Below, one piece after another: positions 31,146 through 39,861 of a DNA stretch of 64,000 bases. A model generated the notes under the pieces. The model saw only the letters and a list, made by a program, of their open reading frames with translations, did not search any database and was not told the DNA's origin. Location: the NCBI GenBank assembly GCA_030698225.1, contig JAUYNR010000087.1, positions 1 through 64,000 of the forward strand, read 5' to 3'. The number at the start of each line of letters is the position of its first letter. Positions within the stretch are counted from its first letter, which is position 1. This stretch comes from Oxalobacteraceae bacterium (GTDB lineage: Bacteria; Pseudomonadota; Gammaproteobacteria; Burkholderiales; Burkholderiaceae_D). A program made the translations under genes and the position numbers.

Positions 31146-32156
31146 GTGTTTGCAAATAAAGTCTTGATGATTACGGGCGGTACGGGCTCATTCGGTAATG
31201 CTGTTTTAAAGCGTTTCTTATCTACTGATGTGCGTGAAATTCGTATTTTCAGCCGTGATGAAAAAAAGCAAGAAGATATGCGAATAAAGCTTAATAATTC
31301 GAAGTTGAAATTCTATATCGGAGATGTTCGCAACTACGACAGTATTCATGAAGCCATGCAAGGTGTCGATTACGTTTTCCATGCAGCAGCATTAAAGCAG
31401 GTTCCTTCATGTGAGTTTTACCCGATGGAGGCAGTGCGAACAAACGTATTGGGTACCGAAAATGTATTAAATGCCGCGGTTGCAAACAAGGTTGAACGAT
31501 TAATTGTATTGAGTACAGATAAGGCTGTTTATCCGATCAATGCTATGGGTATTTCCAAAGCCATGATGGAAAAACTGATGGTGGCAAAATCGAGAGTGCG
31601 TGTATCTGGCGAGACAGTAATATGTGCTACCCGCTACGGTAATGTTATGGCGTCCAGAGGTTCAGTGATTCCACTTTTTGTCGGTCAGTTAAAGGATGGC
31701 AAGCCGGTGACGATTACCGATCCGAACATGACTCGTTTTTTAATGTCACTCGACGATTCAGTAGAATTGGTCTTGCATGCTTTCGAACATGGTAAGCAAG
31801 GCGATATTTTCATTCAAAAAGCCCCGGCATCTACGGTCAGTGATCTTGCAACGGCACTGAAAGAACTTTTTTCGAAGACAAATGAAATCCGCGTCATTGG
31901 CACGCGGCATGGTGAAAAATTATACGAATCGTTAGTATCCCGTGAAGAGATGGCGAAGGCGGAGGATATGGGCGGTTACTTCCGTATTCCTGCTGACAAC
32001 CGCGACTTGAATTACAACAAATATTTTATCGAGGGTGAAACCAAAATCTCCGAGTTGGATGACTATACTTCGCACAATACTGAGCGGCTTACCATCGAGC
32101 AAGTCAAAGAAATTTTGTTAAAGCTTGATTTTATTAAAGAGCAAGTCAATGCGTAA
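31146..32156 (+). CDS. UDP-GlcNAc 4,6-dehydratase/5-epimerase (FnlA/WbjB/CapE-like)
   Basis: LMITGGTGSFGNAVLKRFLSTDVREIRIFSRDEKKQEDMR. Confidence 0.9.
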   Translation: MFANKVLMITGGTGSFGNAVLKRFLSTDVREIRIFSRDEKKQEDMRIKLNNSKLKFYIGDVRNYDSIHEAMQGVDYVFHAAALKQVPSCEFYPMEAVRTNVLGTENVLNAAVANKVERLIVLSTDKAVYPINAMGISKAMMEKLMVAKSRVRVSGETVICATRYGNVMASRGSVIPLFVGQLKDGKPVTITDPNMTRFLMSLDDSVELVLHAFEHGKQGDIFIQKAPASTVSDLATALKELFSKTNEIRVIGTRHGEKLYESLVSREEMAKAEDMGGYFRIPADNRDLNYNKYFIEGETKISELDDYTSHNTERLTIEQVKEILLKLDFIKEQVNA

Positions 32157-33273
32157 GATCATGACCATAGTCGGGACGCGCCCCGAATTGATAAAAATGA
32201 GCCGCGTGATCGCGGAGCTTGAAAAACATACGCAGCATATTCTGGTCCATACCGGGCAGAATTACGATTACGAGTTGAACCAGATATTTTTTGATGATCT
32301 GGAAATCCGTAAGCCGGATTATTTTTTGGAGGCAGCGGGGGCGAATGCTGCACAAACCATCGCGCAGGTGATCATGAAGGCGGACGAGGTTCTTGAGATT
32401 GAGAAACCAGACGCCTTACTGCTCTATGGCGATACCAATTCCTGCCTGGCAATCATTGCCGCGAAGCGTCGTAAAATTCCGGTATTTCATATGGAAGCTG
32501 GCAATCGATGCTTCGATCAGCGTGTGCCCGAGGAGTTGAACCGCAAGGTATTGGATCATTTATCCGATATCAATATGGTTTTGACTGAACATGCGCGCCG
32601 TTATTTGATTGCGGAAGGCATTAAGGCAGAGACCATCATCAAGACCGGTTCGCATATGCGAGAGGTACTTGATTTTTATAAGCCCAAGATTGATCGATCT
32701 GATGTTGTTTCGCGTTTGTCCTTAGAGCCTAAAAAATTCTTCCTGGTCAGTGCGCATCGAGAAGAAAACGTGGATTCTCCAGAGTCTTTGCGGGATTTGC
32801 TCGGCACACTCGATGCGCTGGTGAATAAATACAATTATCCAGTACTTGTTTCCACACATCCCAGGACATTGAAGCGTTTGGAAGAAATGGACTATGGTTC
32901 CATGGATAAAAGAATTATTTTTTCCAAACCATTTGGCTTTGTGGATTATATCAAGCTTCAAATGCAGGCATTTTGCGTGCTCTCCGATAGTGGCACGATT
33001 ACGGAAGAAACTTCCTTATTGAATTTGTCGGCAGTCACCATCCGCAATGCCCATGAACGTCCGGAAGGTATGGATGTTGGCACCTTGATCATGTGTGGCT
33101 TGAAGAAAGAGCGTGTGATTGAGGCTATTGAAATCGTTACTTCCCAACATACTGAAAAATCACCGCCCGTTTTACCTGTGGCTGACTATGAGAATCCGCA
33201 TGTGTCAAAGCAGGTGCTTAGGGTCGTTACCAGTTATATTGATTACATTAATCGTGTTGTCTGGTCAAAATAA
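32149..33273 (+). CDS. UDP-GlcNAc 2-epimerase (non-hydrolysing; FnlC/WbjD-like)
   Basis: MTIVGTRPELIKMSRVIAELEKHTQHILVHTGQNYDYELNQIFF; follows FnlA-like gene. Confidence 0.9.
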   Translation: MRKIMTIVGTRPELIKMSRVIAELEKHTQHILVHTGQNYDYELNQIFFDDLEIRKPDYFLEAAGANAAQTIAQVIMKADEVLEIEKPDALLLYGDTNSCLAIIAAKRRKIPVFHMEAGNRCFDQRVPEELNRKVLDHLSDINMVLTEHARRYLIAEGIKAETIIKTGSHMREVLDFYKPKIDRSDVVSRLSLEPKKFFLVSAHREENVDSPESLRDLLGTLDALVNKYNYPVLVSTHPRTLKRLEEMDYGSMDKRIIFSKPFGFVDYIKLQMQAFCVLSDSGTITEETSLLNLSAVTIRNAHERPEGMDVGTLIMCGLKKERVIEAIEIVTSQHTEKSPPVLPVADYENPHVSKQVLRVVTSYIDYINRVVWSK

Positions 33274-33335
33274 TTTTCCTTATGGTCTCTATTGCAATAG
33301 GCTCGCACAGTAATTTTTATGGATTTGATGCTTAA

Positions 33336-34274
33336 ATGACTAAAATTCTGGTGACGGGCGCAAGTGGTTTTGTAGGGAGTGTTCTTTGTGATACCTTGCA
33401 TGCGCGTAACATATATTTTGTTCCAGCCGTACGTATTGCCAAGAGTAATGATCAATTTTCTGTTGGTGAATTGAATGCTGCTACAAAATGGGGAAATGCT
33501 TTAGCTGGATGTAAAGCAGTCATACATTTGGCTGCGCGTGTTCATGTGATGAACGACACATCAAGTGATCCACTTGCAGCTTTCCGTGCCATGAATGTTG
33601 ACGCAACATTGAATTTGGCGAAACAGGCAGTTCAGTGCGGCGTCAAACGCTTTGTATTTATAAGCAGCGTCAAGGTAAACGGTGAAGAAACCACCAGCAA
33701 GCCATTTACCGCTTTCGACGAACCTGCACCACTTGATCCTTATGGGCAGTCAAAGCTTGAAGCGGAAATTGCGCTGATGGAGTTGGCGCGTACTACTGGT
33801 CTTGAGGTCGTCATTGTTCGTCCGCCCCTGGTGTATGGTCCAGGCGTGCGTGCAAACTTTCTTAAGTTAATGCAGTTGGTAAAAATGGGTGTGCCTCTAC
33901 CATTGGGGGCTATTCATAACCGCAGAAGCATGGTGGCACTGGTTAATCTGGTTGATTTGCTGATTACCTGCACGCATCATCCGGCCGCAGCGGGGCAGAC
34001 GTTTATGGTGTCGGATGATAATGATGTGAGCATTTCAGAATTGCTCCGTATGCTTGCCCGTGCCATGGGAAAGCGATCCTTGTTATTGCCCATACCTGCC
34101 GGAATAATTGCCGGCACTGCTGCCATTTTGGGTAAATCTGCAGTGGCGAGTCGATTATTGGGCTCGTTGCAAGTTGATATTAATCATACCAAATCAACAT
34201 TGGGCTGGAAGCCTGTTATCACTATGCAAGAATCGCTTAATAAAACCGTAGCACATTTTCTTGCACATCATTGA
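33336..34274 (+). CDS. NAD-dependent epimerase/dehydratase (UDP-hexose 4-epimerase-like)
   Basis: ILVTGASGFVGSVLCDTL, DPYGQSKLEAEIAL, RPPLVYGPGVRANFLKLM. Confidence 0.85.
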   Translation: MTKILVTGASGFVGSVLCDTLHARNIYFVPAVRIAKSNDQFSVGELNAATKWGNALAGCKAVIHLAARVHVMNDTSSDPLAAFRAMNVDATLNLAKQAVQCGVKRFVFISSVKVNGEETTSKPFTAFDEPAPLDPYGQSKLEAEIALMELARTTGLEVVIVRPPLVYGPGVRANFLKLMQLVKMGVPLPLGAIHNRRSMVALVNLVDLLITCTHHPAAAGQTFMVSDDNDVSISELLRMLARAMGKRSLLLPIPAGIIAGTAAILGKSAVASRLLGSLQVDINHTKSTLGWKPVITMQESLNKTVAHFLAHH

Positions 34275-34285
34275 TTGGCTTGGGT

Positions 34286-34846
34286 ATGAAAAGATTATTT
34301 GATTTTTTTTTGGCTTTATTTGCACTGCTGATTTTATTGATACCACTTGTTTTGGTGGCGGTTATCGTTAAATTGACATCCAGTGGCCCTATCGTCTATT
34401 GGTCTGATCGCGTAGGGCGGCATAATAAGATTTTCAGAATGCCGAAATTCAGGACGATGCGCGTCGATACGCCGGCTGTGGCTACGCATCTTTTATCTGA
34501 TCCGAAACAGTTTCTGACACCGGTCGGTTCTTTTTTGCGTAAATCGAGTCTGGATGAGTTGCCGCAGCTTTGGAGTATTGTCAAAGGTGATATGAGTTTT
34601 GTTGGCCCGCGTCCGGCATTGTTCAATCAGGATGATCTGGTGGCATTGCGTACCCAATGTGGGGTTGATAAGGTGTTGCCGGGGCTGACCGGGTGGGCGC
34701 AGATTAATGGCAGGGATGAATTGCCTATTCCGGATAAAGTTAAGCTGGATGTCGATTATGTACTTCGACAATCGTTTGGATTGGATTTGAAAATACTCTT
34801 TCTGACGTTTTTGAAGGTGGTGCGTCGGGATGGGGTGACGCATTGA
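34286..34846 (+). CDS. Undecaprenyl-phosphate sugar-1-phosphate transferase
   Basis: [73 protein letters not shown]. Confidence 0.92.
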   Translation: MKRLFDFFLALFALLILLIPLVLVAVIVKLTSSGPIVYWSDRVGRHNKIFRMPKFRTMRVDTPAVATHLLSDPKQFLTPVGSFLRKSSLDELPQLWSIVKGDMSFVGPRPALFNQDDLVALRTQCGVDKVLPGLTGWAQINGRDELPIPDKVKLDVDYVLRQSFGLDLKILFLTFLKVVRRDGVTH

Positions 34847-34859
34847 GATTGTTGATTTT

Positions 34860-34928
34860 GTAGGAGCGCACCCGGGCGCGATAGGTCGTGGCAGAGTTGA
34901 GGTTGGTCGCGCCCGGGTGCGCTCCCAC
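34860..34928. repeat. REP/BIME type-1 copy (subvariant with GGTCGTGGCAGAGTTGA spacer)
   Basis: GTAGGAGCGCACCCGGGCGCGATAGGTCGTGGCAGAGTTGAGGTTGGTCGCGCCCGGGTGCGCTCCCAC. Confidence 0.93.
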
Positions 34929-34957
34929 AGTGCACGTTTTATTTGGATTGATTATTG

Positions 34958-36940
34958 ATGTTGAAACCGCTATTGGATGTTTCCCGTTTTCAAAAACAGA
35001 TCATCGCTGCTACGGTGGATTTGTTTTGCTTGCCGCTGGCCTTTTGCGTGGCAGTCTGGTTGCGTTATGACGGTTTCAATATTGTGTCTCTGCAGCCGTA
35101 CACCTGGATGATTCTTGCTGCGCCTCTGATATCTATTCCGATTTTCATCAGGCTGGGTTTGTATCGCGCGGTTATTCGTTTTATCGATCACAAGATTGTC
35201 TATGTGGCGGTGATCGGGGTGACGCTTTCGGTGGTGGTGTTGGTTTCTTTGGCGGCATTTTCTACCCACATGATTGGGGTGTCGCGCGGCGTATTCGGCA
35301 TTTACTGGGTGAGTGCGATCCTGTATGTCGCTGCCAGCCGGTTTGTGGCGCGTAGTTATCTTGTGCATGCCAGCGGTATTAGCGGCGGCACCTGTGTGGC
35401 GATTTATGGTGCGGGTGGCGCGGGCAATCAACTGGCAAGTGCTTTGAAGCATACAAGCGATTTCCGGCCGGTGGCTTTTATCGATGACAAGAAAGAGCTG
35501 CAGGGTGCAACGATAGCCGGCATCAAAGTGTACGCGTTCAATGCTTTGCAGCAGTTGATTATCAAGCGGGACATCAAGGAGGTTTTGCTGGCGATGCCGT
35601 CGCTGAACAAGGCGCAGCAGAAGCATATTCTCGAACGGCTGGCGCCGCTGAAGTTGAAAATCAAGGTGACGCCGCCGCTTACGGCACTGGTCAACGGCAA
35701 AGGAGTGGTGCATCTGGAGGATGTGCGCGAGATCGAGATCGAGGATTTGCTCGGGCGCGACCAGGTCGCGCCTGATCCGCGCCTGATCGCTGCGTGCATC
35801 ACCGGCAAGTCGGTGATGGTGAGCGGAGCCGGGGGCTCGATCGGATCGGAGTTGTGCCGCCAGATATTACGCCAGCAGCCGGCCAGGCTGATTCTGCTGG
35901 AGATGTCGGAGTTTGCGCTGTATACGATCGAGCAAGAGTTGCGTTTGCTGCAAAAGAAGTTGGGCAGCACGGCGGAGCTGATGCCTTTTCTCGGCTCGGT
36001 ACTGGAGGGCGAGAAGTGTCAGCGCATCATGCGCACTTTTGCGGTGGAGACGGTTTACCATGCAGCCGCTTACAAGCATGTGCCGCTGGTCGAACATAAT
36101 CCGATCGAGGGTATTCGCAATAACGTCTTTGGCACGCTCAGCATTGCGCAGGCGGCGATGAGCGTCGGGGTGAATAACTTTGTGCTGATTTCCACCGATA
36201 AGGCGGTGCGTCCGACCAATGTGATGGGCGCCACCAAGCGCCTGTCGGAGCTGGTTTTGCAGGCATTCGCCCGGCAGCAATGTGCGAAGCTGCTCCATGG
36301 GCAAGCGCATACGCGTTTCTGCATGGTGCGGTTTGGCAATGTGCTGGGCTCGTCGGGTTCGGTGGTGCCGCTGTTTCGAAAGCAGATTCTGGCGGGTGGC
36401 CCGATCACGCTGACGCATCCGGAAATCACGCGTTATTTCATGACGATCCCGGAAGCGGCGCAACTAGTGTTGCAGGCCGGTTCGATGGGCGAGGGCGGTG
36501 ATGTCTTCGTGCTGGATATGGGGCAGCCGGTCAAGATCATGGATCTGGCCACGCAGATGGTGCGCTTGAGCGGGCTGGAGGTCAAAAGCGAAGCGACCCC
36601 TGAAGGCACGATCGAGCTGCATCACGTCGGCCTGCGCCCGGGCGAGAAATTGTATGAAGAATTGCTGATCGGCGATAACGTCGAAGGCACCGATCACCCG
36701 TTGATCATGTGTGCGCAAGAAGCAGAAATCCCTTGGCCGGAGTTGCAGGGGCTGTTGCAGGAGTTGGCGAATGCTTGTGAGCGCTTTGATTTTGCAGAGA
36801 TCAGGGTGTTGTTGCACCGCGCAGTGGGTGAATATGCACCGCAGTGCGGGATTGAGGATTTCATCTGGCGCGAACAGAGTAAGTCATCGACAGTGCCTGT
36901 GCCTGTGATGTTGCATAAAAATCGGATAGGGGCTTTGTAG
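34958..36940 (+). CDS. WbpM/CapD-like nucleotide-sugar 4,6-dehydratase (membrane-bound)
   Basis: N-terminal TM segments, VMVSGAGGSIGSELCRQIL, YHAAAYKHVPLVEHNPIEGIRNNVFGT. Confidence 0.93.
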   Translation: MLKPLLDVSRFQKQIIAATVDLFCLPLAFCVAVWLRYDGFNIVSLQPYTWMILAAPLISIPIFIRLGLYRAVIRFIDHKIVYVAVIGVTLSVVVLVSLAAFSTHMIGVSRGVFGIYWVSAILYVAASRFVARSYLVHASGISGGTCVAIYGAGGAGNQLASALKHTSDFRPVAFIDDKKELQGATIAGIKVYAFNALQQLIIKRDIKEVLLAMPSLNKAQQKHILERLAPLKLKIKVTPPLTALVNGKGVVHLEDVREIEIEDLLGRDQVAPDPRLIAACITGKSVMVSGAGGSIGSELCRQILRQQPARLILLEMSEFALYTIEQELRLLQKKLGSTAELMPFLGSVLEGEKCQRIMRTFAVETVYHAAAYKHVPLVEHNPIEGIRNNVFGTLSIAQAAMSVGVNNFVLISTDKAVRPTNVMGATKRLSELVLQAFARQQCAKLLHGQAHTRFCMVRFGNVLGSSGSVVPLFRKQILAGGPITLTHPEITRYFMTIPEAAQLVLQAGSMGEGGDVFVLDMGQPVKIMDLATQMVRLSGLEVKSEATPEGTIELHHVGLRPGEKLYEELLIGDNVEGTDHPLIMCAQEAEIPWPELQGLLQELANACERFDFAEIRVLLHRAVGEYAPQCGIEDFIWREQSKSSTVPVPVMLHKNRIGAL

Positions 36941-37108
36941 GCGCATCGCAATGGCGGCATGAATACGGTTTTTTTGTAGGGGATACGGTGTGGTTTTTGG
37001 TGCTAGATATTCACTCCCCTTCGCTGGGGAGGTAGCGTTCATAGTGGGCTGAACTTGTAGTTTTCGATCCGACCAGTATTAGTTTTAATTATTTTAGAGT
37101 GAAATATT

Positions 37109-38323
37109 ATGCAGAAAGATTCATTTATTACCCAGAATAGAGATCCACAAGTACTTGAAATTTCCCTGCTGGATGTGCTGGCAACTATTTGGCGTTCGCG
37201 CTGGATGGTGCTGATAGTTACCAGCCTGGTGGCCATTTGTGGTGTGGTGGGCGCTTTGTATGTTGGGAAATACAGGAGCGAAGGTTTTTTTCAGTTTGGC
37301 GGCGCCATTCCTACTAAAGAATATAACGCAGGTGGATCAGGAATTACTTTGTCGGACTACAAACGGTTTGCTGCATCGTATACAACCAGTGAACGGTTCG
37401 CAGAGTATGTGCAGGACAAAAAACTGGATTCAGCTGCCGGTATTGACGATTTGCGCAAAGCCTTTGTTTCGCGTGGTGGAATTGCGAAATCGATTGAACC
37501 GGTTTATCCGTTTACTAAACTGGATGCCAAGAATTTGATGGATCAGCCGAAGGACAGTAGTAATAATGTCATTGGTTTGCAGATTAATGTCGAAAGTGCC
37601 AATTCGCAAACAGCGCAACAAATGGTTGGTTTTCTCGGCCATTACGTAATGGATAGCATTGTTTATTTAATCTATTCGGATACGTTGCGATTCAAGCAAA
37701 GCGAAATCTCGGCGAAGCTCATAAGGCTCGATAATTCCATCATTTACAACAAAGAGAAACTGGAAGAGTATCGTCGCAAAGGCGCAGACTTGAAGCAAAT
37801 TCTGACTCGGTATCCGAGCTCGTCAAATCAGCAGTCACAACAGGTTGTGTCGGTCACCGAAGACAGCGCGCGCTATCTCTCTCCAGTGACGCAATTGGTA
37901 ACGACGGAGGTCCAAACATCGGAAGCCAATGAGCTAATTGTGAAAACGAAGCGCGAGCAGCAGCAAGCCATATTGTTGCAGGAGTATTACAAAAACGCAA
38001 AAGCCCTACTGGAAAGTACGAAGTCAGGCGAAACCGTATTGCGTGGTCTTGAGCCGGTCAAGGATCGCGTCTTCAAGGATAAGAATCTGGATGATGAAGT
38101 GGTAAAGGAAGTTTACAACGTGATCACGATGGACAACCAAAACGCCATTAACGTGTATCTCGAAAAAAGCCGTTTTATTGCCGGTCCGACCTTGCCCTCC
38201 AGATCATCCTCGCGTCCGGCACTGGTATTGGCCGGTAGTCTGATATTTGGATTATTTTTGTCGATGATATTGGTGTTCGGTCGCAATTGGTGGCGCGAGA
38301 ATAAAACTAAAATATGCGGTTGA
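37109..38323 (+). CDS. Wzz-family chain-length determinant protein
   Basis: N-terminal ISLLDVLATIWRSRWMVLIVTSLVAI and C-terminal PALVLAGSLIFGLFLSMILVF TM segments; locus context. Confidence 0.78.
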   Translation: MQKDSFITQNRDPQVLEISLLDVLATIWRSRWMVLIVTSLVAICGVVGALYVGKYRSEGFFQFGGAIPTKEYNAGGSGITLSDYKRFAASYTTSERFAEYVQDKKLDSAAGIDDLRKAFVSRGGIAKSIEPVYPFTKLDAKNLMDQPKDSSNNVIGLQINVESANSQTAQQMVGFLGHYVMDSIVYLIYSDTLRFKQSEISAKLIRLDNSIIYNKEKLEEYRRKGADLKQILTRYPSSSNQQSQQVVSVTEDSARYLSPVTQLVTTEVQTSEANELIVKTKREQQQAILLQEYYKNAKALLESTKSGETVLRGLEPVKDRVFKDKNLDDEVVKEVYNVITMDNQNAINVYLEKSRFIAGPTLPSRSSSRPALVLAGSLIFGLFLSMILVFGRNWWRENKTKICG

Positions 38324-38371
38324 GAATCGCCGGATTAGTTTTGTGCACCTGAAGGCTCTCCTGCCCGGGTG

Positions 38372-38422
38372 TTTCTGACGGTGATGCGTCGGGATGGGGT
38401 GATGCTTGAGATTGTTGATTTA
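38372..38422. pseudogene. Remnant duplicate of the 3' end of the sugar transferase gene (source 34799-34859)
   Basis: TTTCTGACGGTGATGCGTCGGGATGGGGTGATGCTTGAGATTGTTGATTTA versus TTTCTGACG(TTTTTGAAG)GTGGTGCGTCGGGATGGGGTGACGCATTGAGATTGTTGATTTT. Confidence 0.85.
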
Positions 38423-38491
38423 GTAGGAGCGCACCCGGGCGCGACAGGTCGTGGCAGAGTTGATGTTGATCGTGCCCGGGTACGCTCCTAC
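38423..38491. repeat. REP/BIME type-1 copy (same subvariant as 34860)
   Basis: GTAGGAGCGCACCCGGGCGCGACAGGTCGTGGCAGAGTTGATGTTGATCGTGCCCGGGTACGCTCCTAC. Confidence 0.93.
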
Positions 38492-38583
38492 GGGGTTCTT
38501 TGTGATTTTTATACAGCGCTCCTTTTGCATGCTGAGGGCATGCTTCAGGCGCGATTGGTTGCTTAATCGTTTAGGGAGTTTTC

Positions 38584-38904
38584 ATGGATTTATCAAAATT
38601 GTCATTGACAGATTTGCGTGCATTACAGGACCAGCTCAAGCAGGAAATCAAGAAGCGTGAACAGCAGGACCTGGTCAAGGCGCGCGAGCAGATCATGGCG
38701 ATTGCGCAAAGCGTGGGGATGCCGCTCAAGGAGTTGATGGGCAGTCAGGCGCGCGCGGCCAAGGCCGGTGCGGTGGTGAAGGTGGCAGTGCGGTATCGGC
38801 ATCCGGCCGATGCATCGCTGCAATGGACCGGGCGCGGGCGCCAGCCGAAATGGATCCAGGATTGGCTTGCATCGAGCCAGTCGCTGGATGCACTGAAGGT
38901 ATAG
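38584..38904 (+). CDS. H-NS-family histone-like protein
   Basis: N-terminal coiled coil LTDLRALQDQLKQEIKKREQQDLVKAREQI; C-terminal VAVRYRHPADASLQWTGRGRQPKWIQDWL. Confidence 0.92.
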   Translation: MDLSKLSLTDLRALQDQLKQEIKKREQQDLVKAREQIMAIAQSVGMPLKELMGSQARAAKAGAVVKVAVRYRHPADASLQWTGRGRQPKWIQDWLASSQSLDALKV

Positions 38905-38912
38905 CAACGAAT

Positions 38913-39332
38913 ATGTCTTCTGCACATCGAGATAGGGCCGAACTTGCACTGCGTATGCTGCGGGGGGCATTGCCCGGATTGCGCGCAGTGTATCGCTTCG
39001 GCTCGTCGGGGTCGGTGTATGAGACGCCGCAGAGCGATCTCGATCTGGCTGTATGGTGTCTGCCTGCGGTGCCGGACGACGCTTTATGGTGGTTGGCGCA
39101 GGATCTCGCCGCCCAGTGCGGGCGGGATGTCGATTTGGTGAATCTGAATACGGCCAGCACGGTGATGCGTCATCAGATCGTCACAACCGGGGAGCGGCTT
39201 TTTGCGGTTCCGCCGTTAATTGATATCGAATTGTTCGAAACGCATGTTTTGTCTGAGTATGCGTCATTGAATGAACGCCGGGCTCTTATATTGCAGGATG
39301 TACTGGAGTCGGGGGTGGTGTATGGCAGATGA
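38913..39332 (+). CDS. MNT-domain nucleotidyltransferase (antitoxin of third pair)
   Basis: YRFGSSGSVYETPQSDLDLAVW; 8 bp after the H-NS-like stop; overlaps HEPN ORF. Confidence 0.85.
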   Translation: MSSAHRDRAELALRMLRGALPGLRAVYRFGSSGSVYETPQSDLDLAVWCLPAVPDDALWWLAQDLAAQCGRDVDLVNLNTASTVMRHQIVTTGERLFAVPPLIDIELFETHVLSEYASLNERRALILQDVLESGVVYGR

Positions 39333-39738
39333 CGTTATTTTGAACAAGGTTGCTATCATTCAGCGTTGCCTGGGGCGGATCCAGGATGAATATTGCAATC
39401 ATGAAGACGAACTGGAAACCAATTTTACCCGTCAGGATTCGATTGTGTTGAATGTGCAGCGAGCCTGTGAGGCATCGATTGATTTGGCGATGCATCTGGT
39501 GCGGATATACAAGCTTGGCATTCCGCAAGACAGCCGTGCGGCATTTGCGATGCTGGCGGAGCAAGGCCTGATTCCGGTTGAGTTGTCCAGCCGCTTGCAG
39601 GCGATGACCGGTTTCCGTAATGTTGCTGTGCATGATTACCAGAAACTAAGTCTGGCAGTATTGCGCGGCATTCTGAATGATCGTCTGAGTGACTTCAGTT
39701 CCTTTTCAACTATTGCGCTAGGGTTGACAAAGGCATGA
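39322..39738 (+). CDS. HepT-like HEPN toxin (third pair)
   Basis: GFRNVAVHDYQKL (RNVAVH); resembles 20600-21007. Confidence 0.87.
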   Translation: MADDVILNKVAIIQRCLGRIQDEYCNHEDELETNFTRQDSIVLNVQRACEASIDLAMHLVRIYKLGIPQDSRAAFAMLAEQGLIPVELSSRLQAMTGFRNVAVHDYQKLSLAVLRGILNDRLSDFSSFSTIALGLTKA

Positions 39739-39861
39739 TGGATATGAACTTTGCAGGGTAGACCATGCTCAACATAATGTGACGGATGTTTCGTGCACAC
39801 GGGGCGCTCTACAAAATGACATATTTTTGTGTAAATTTCATTTCAACAATCCAATTAAAAA

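Noticed and set aside
38369-38566. 65-aa ORF MFLTVMRRDGVMLEIVDLVGAHPGATGRG...
   Set aside because: Made of the duplicated sugar-transferase 3' end plus REP translation, not a real gene.
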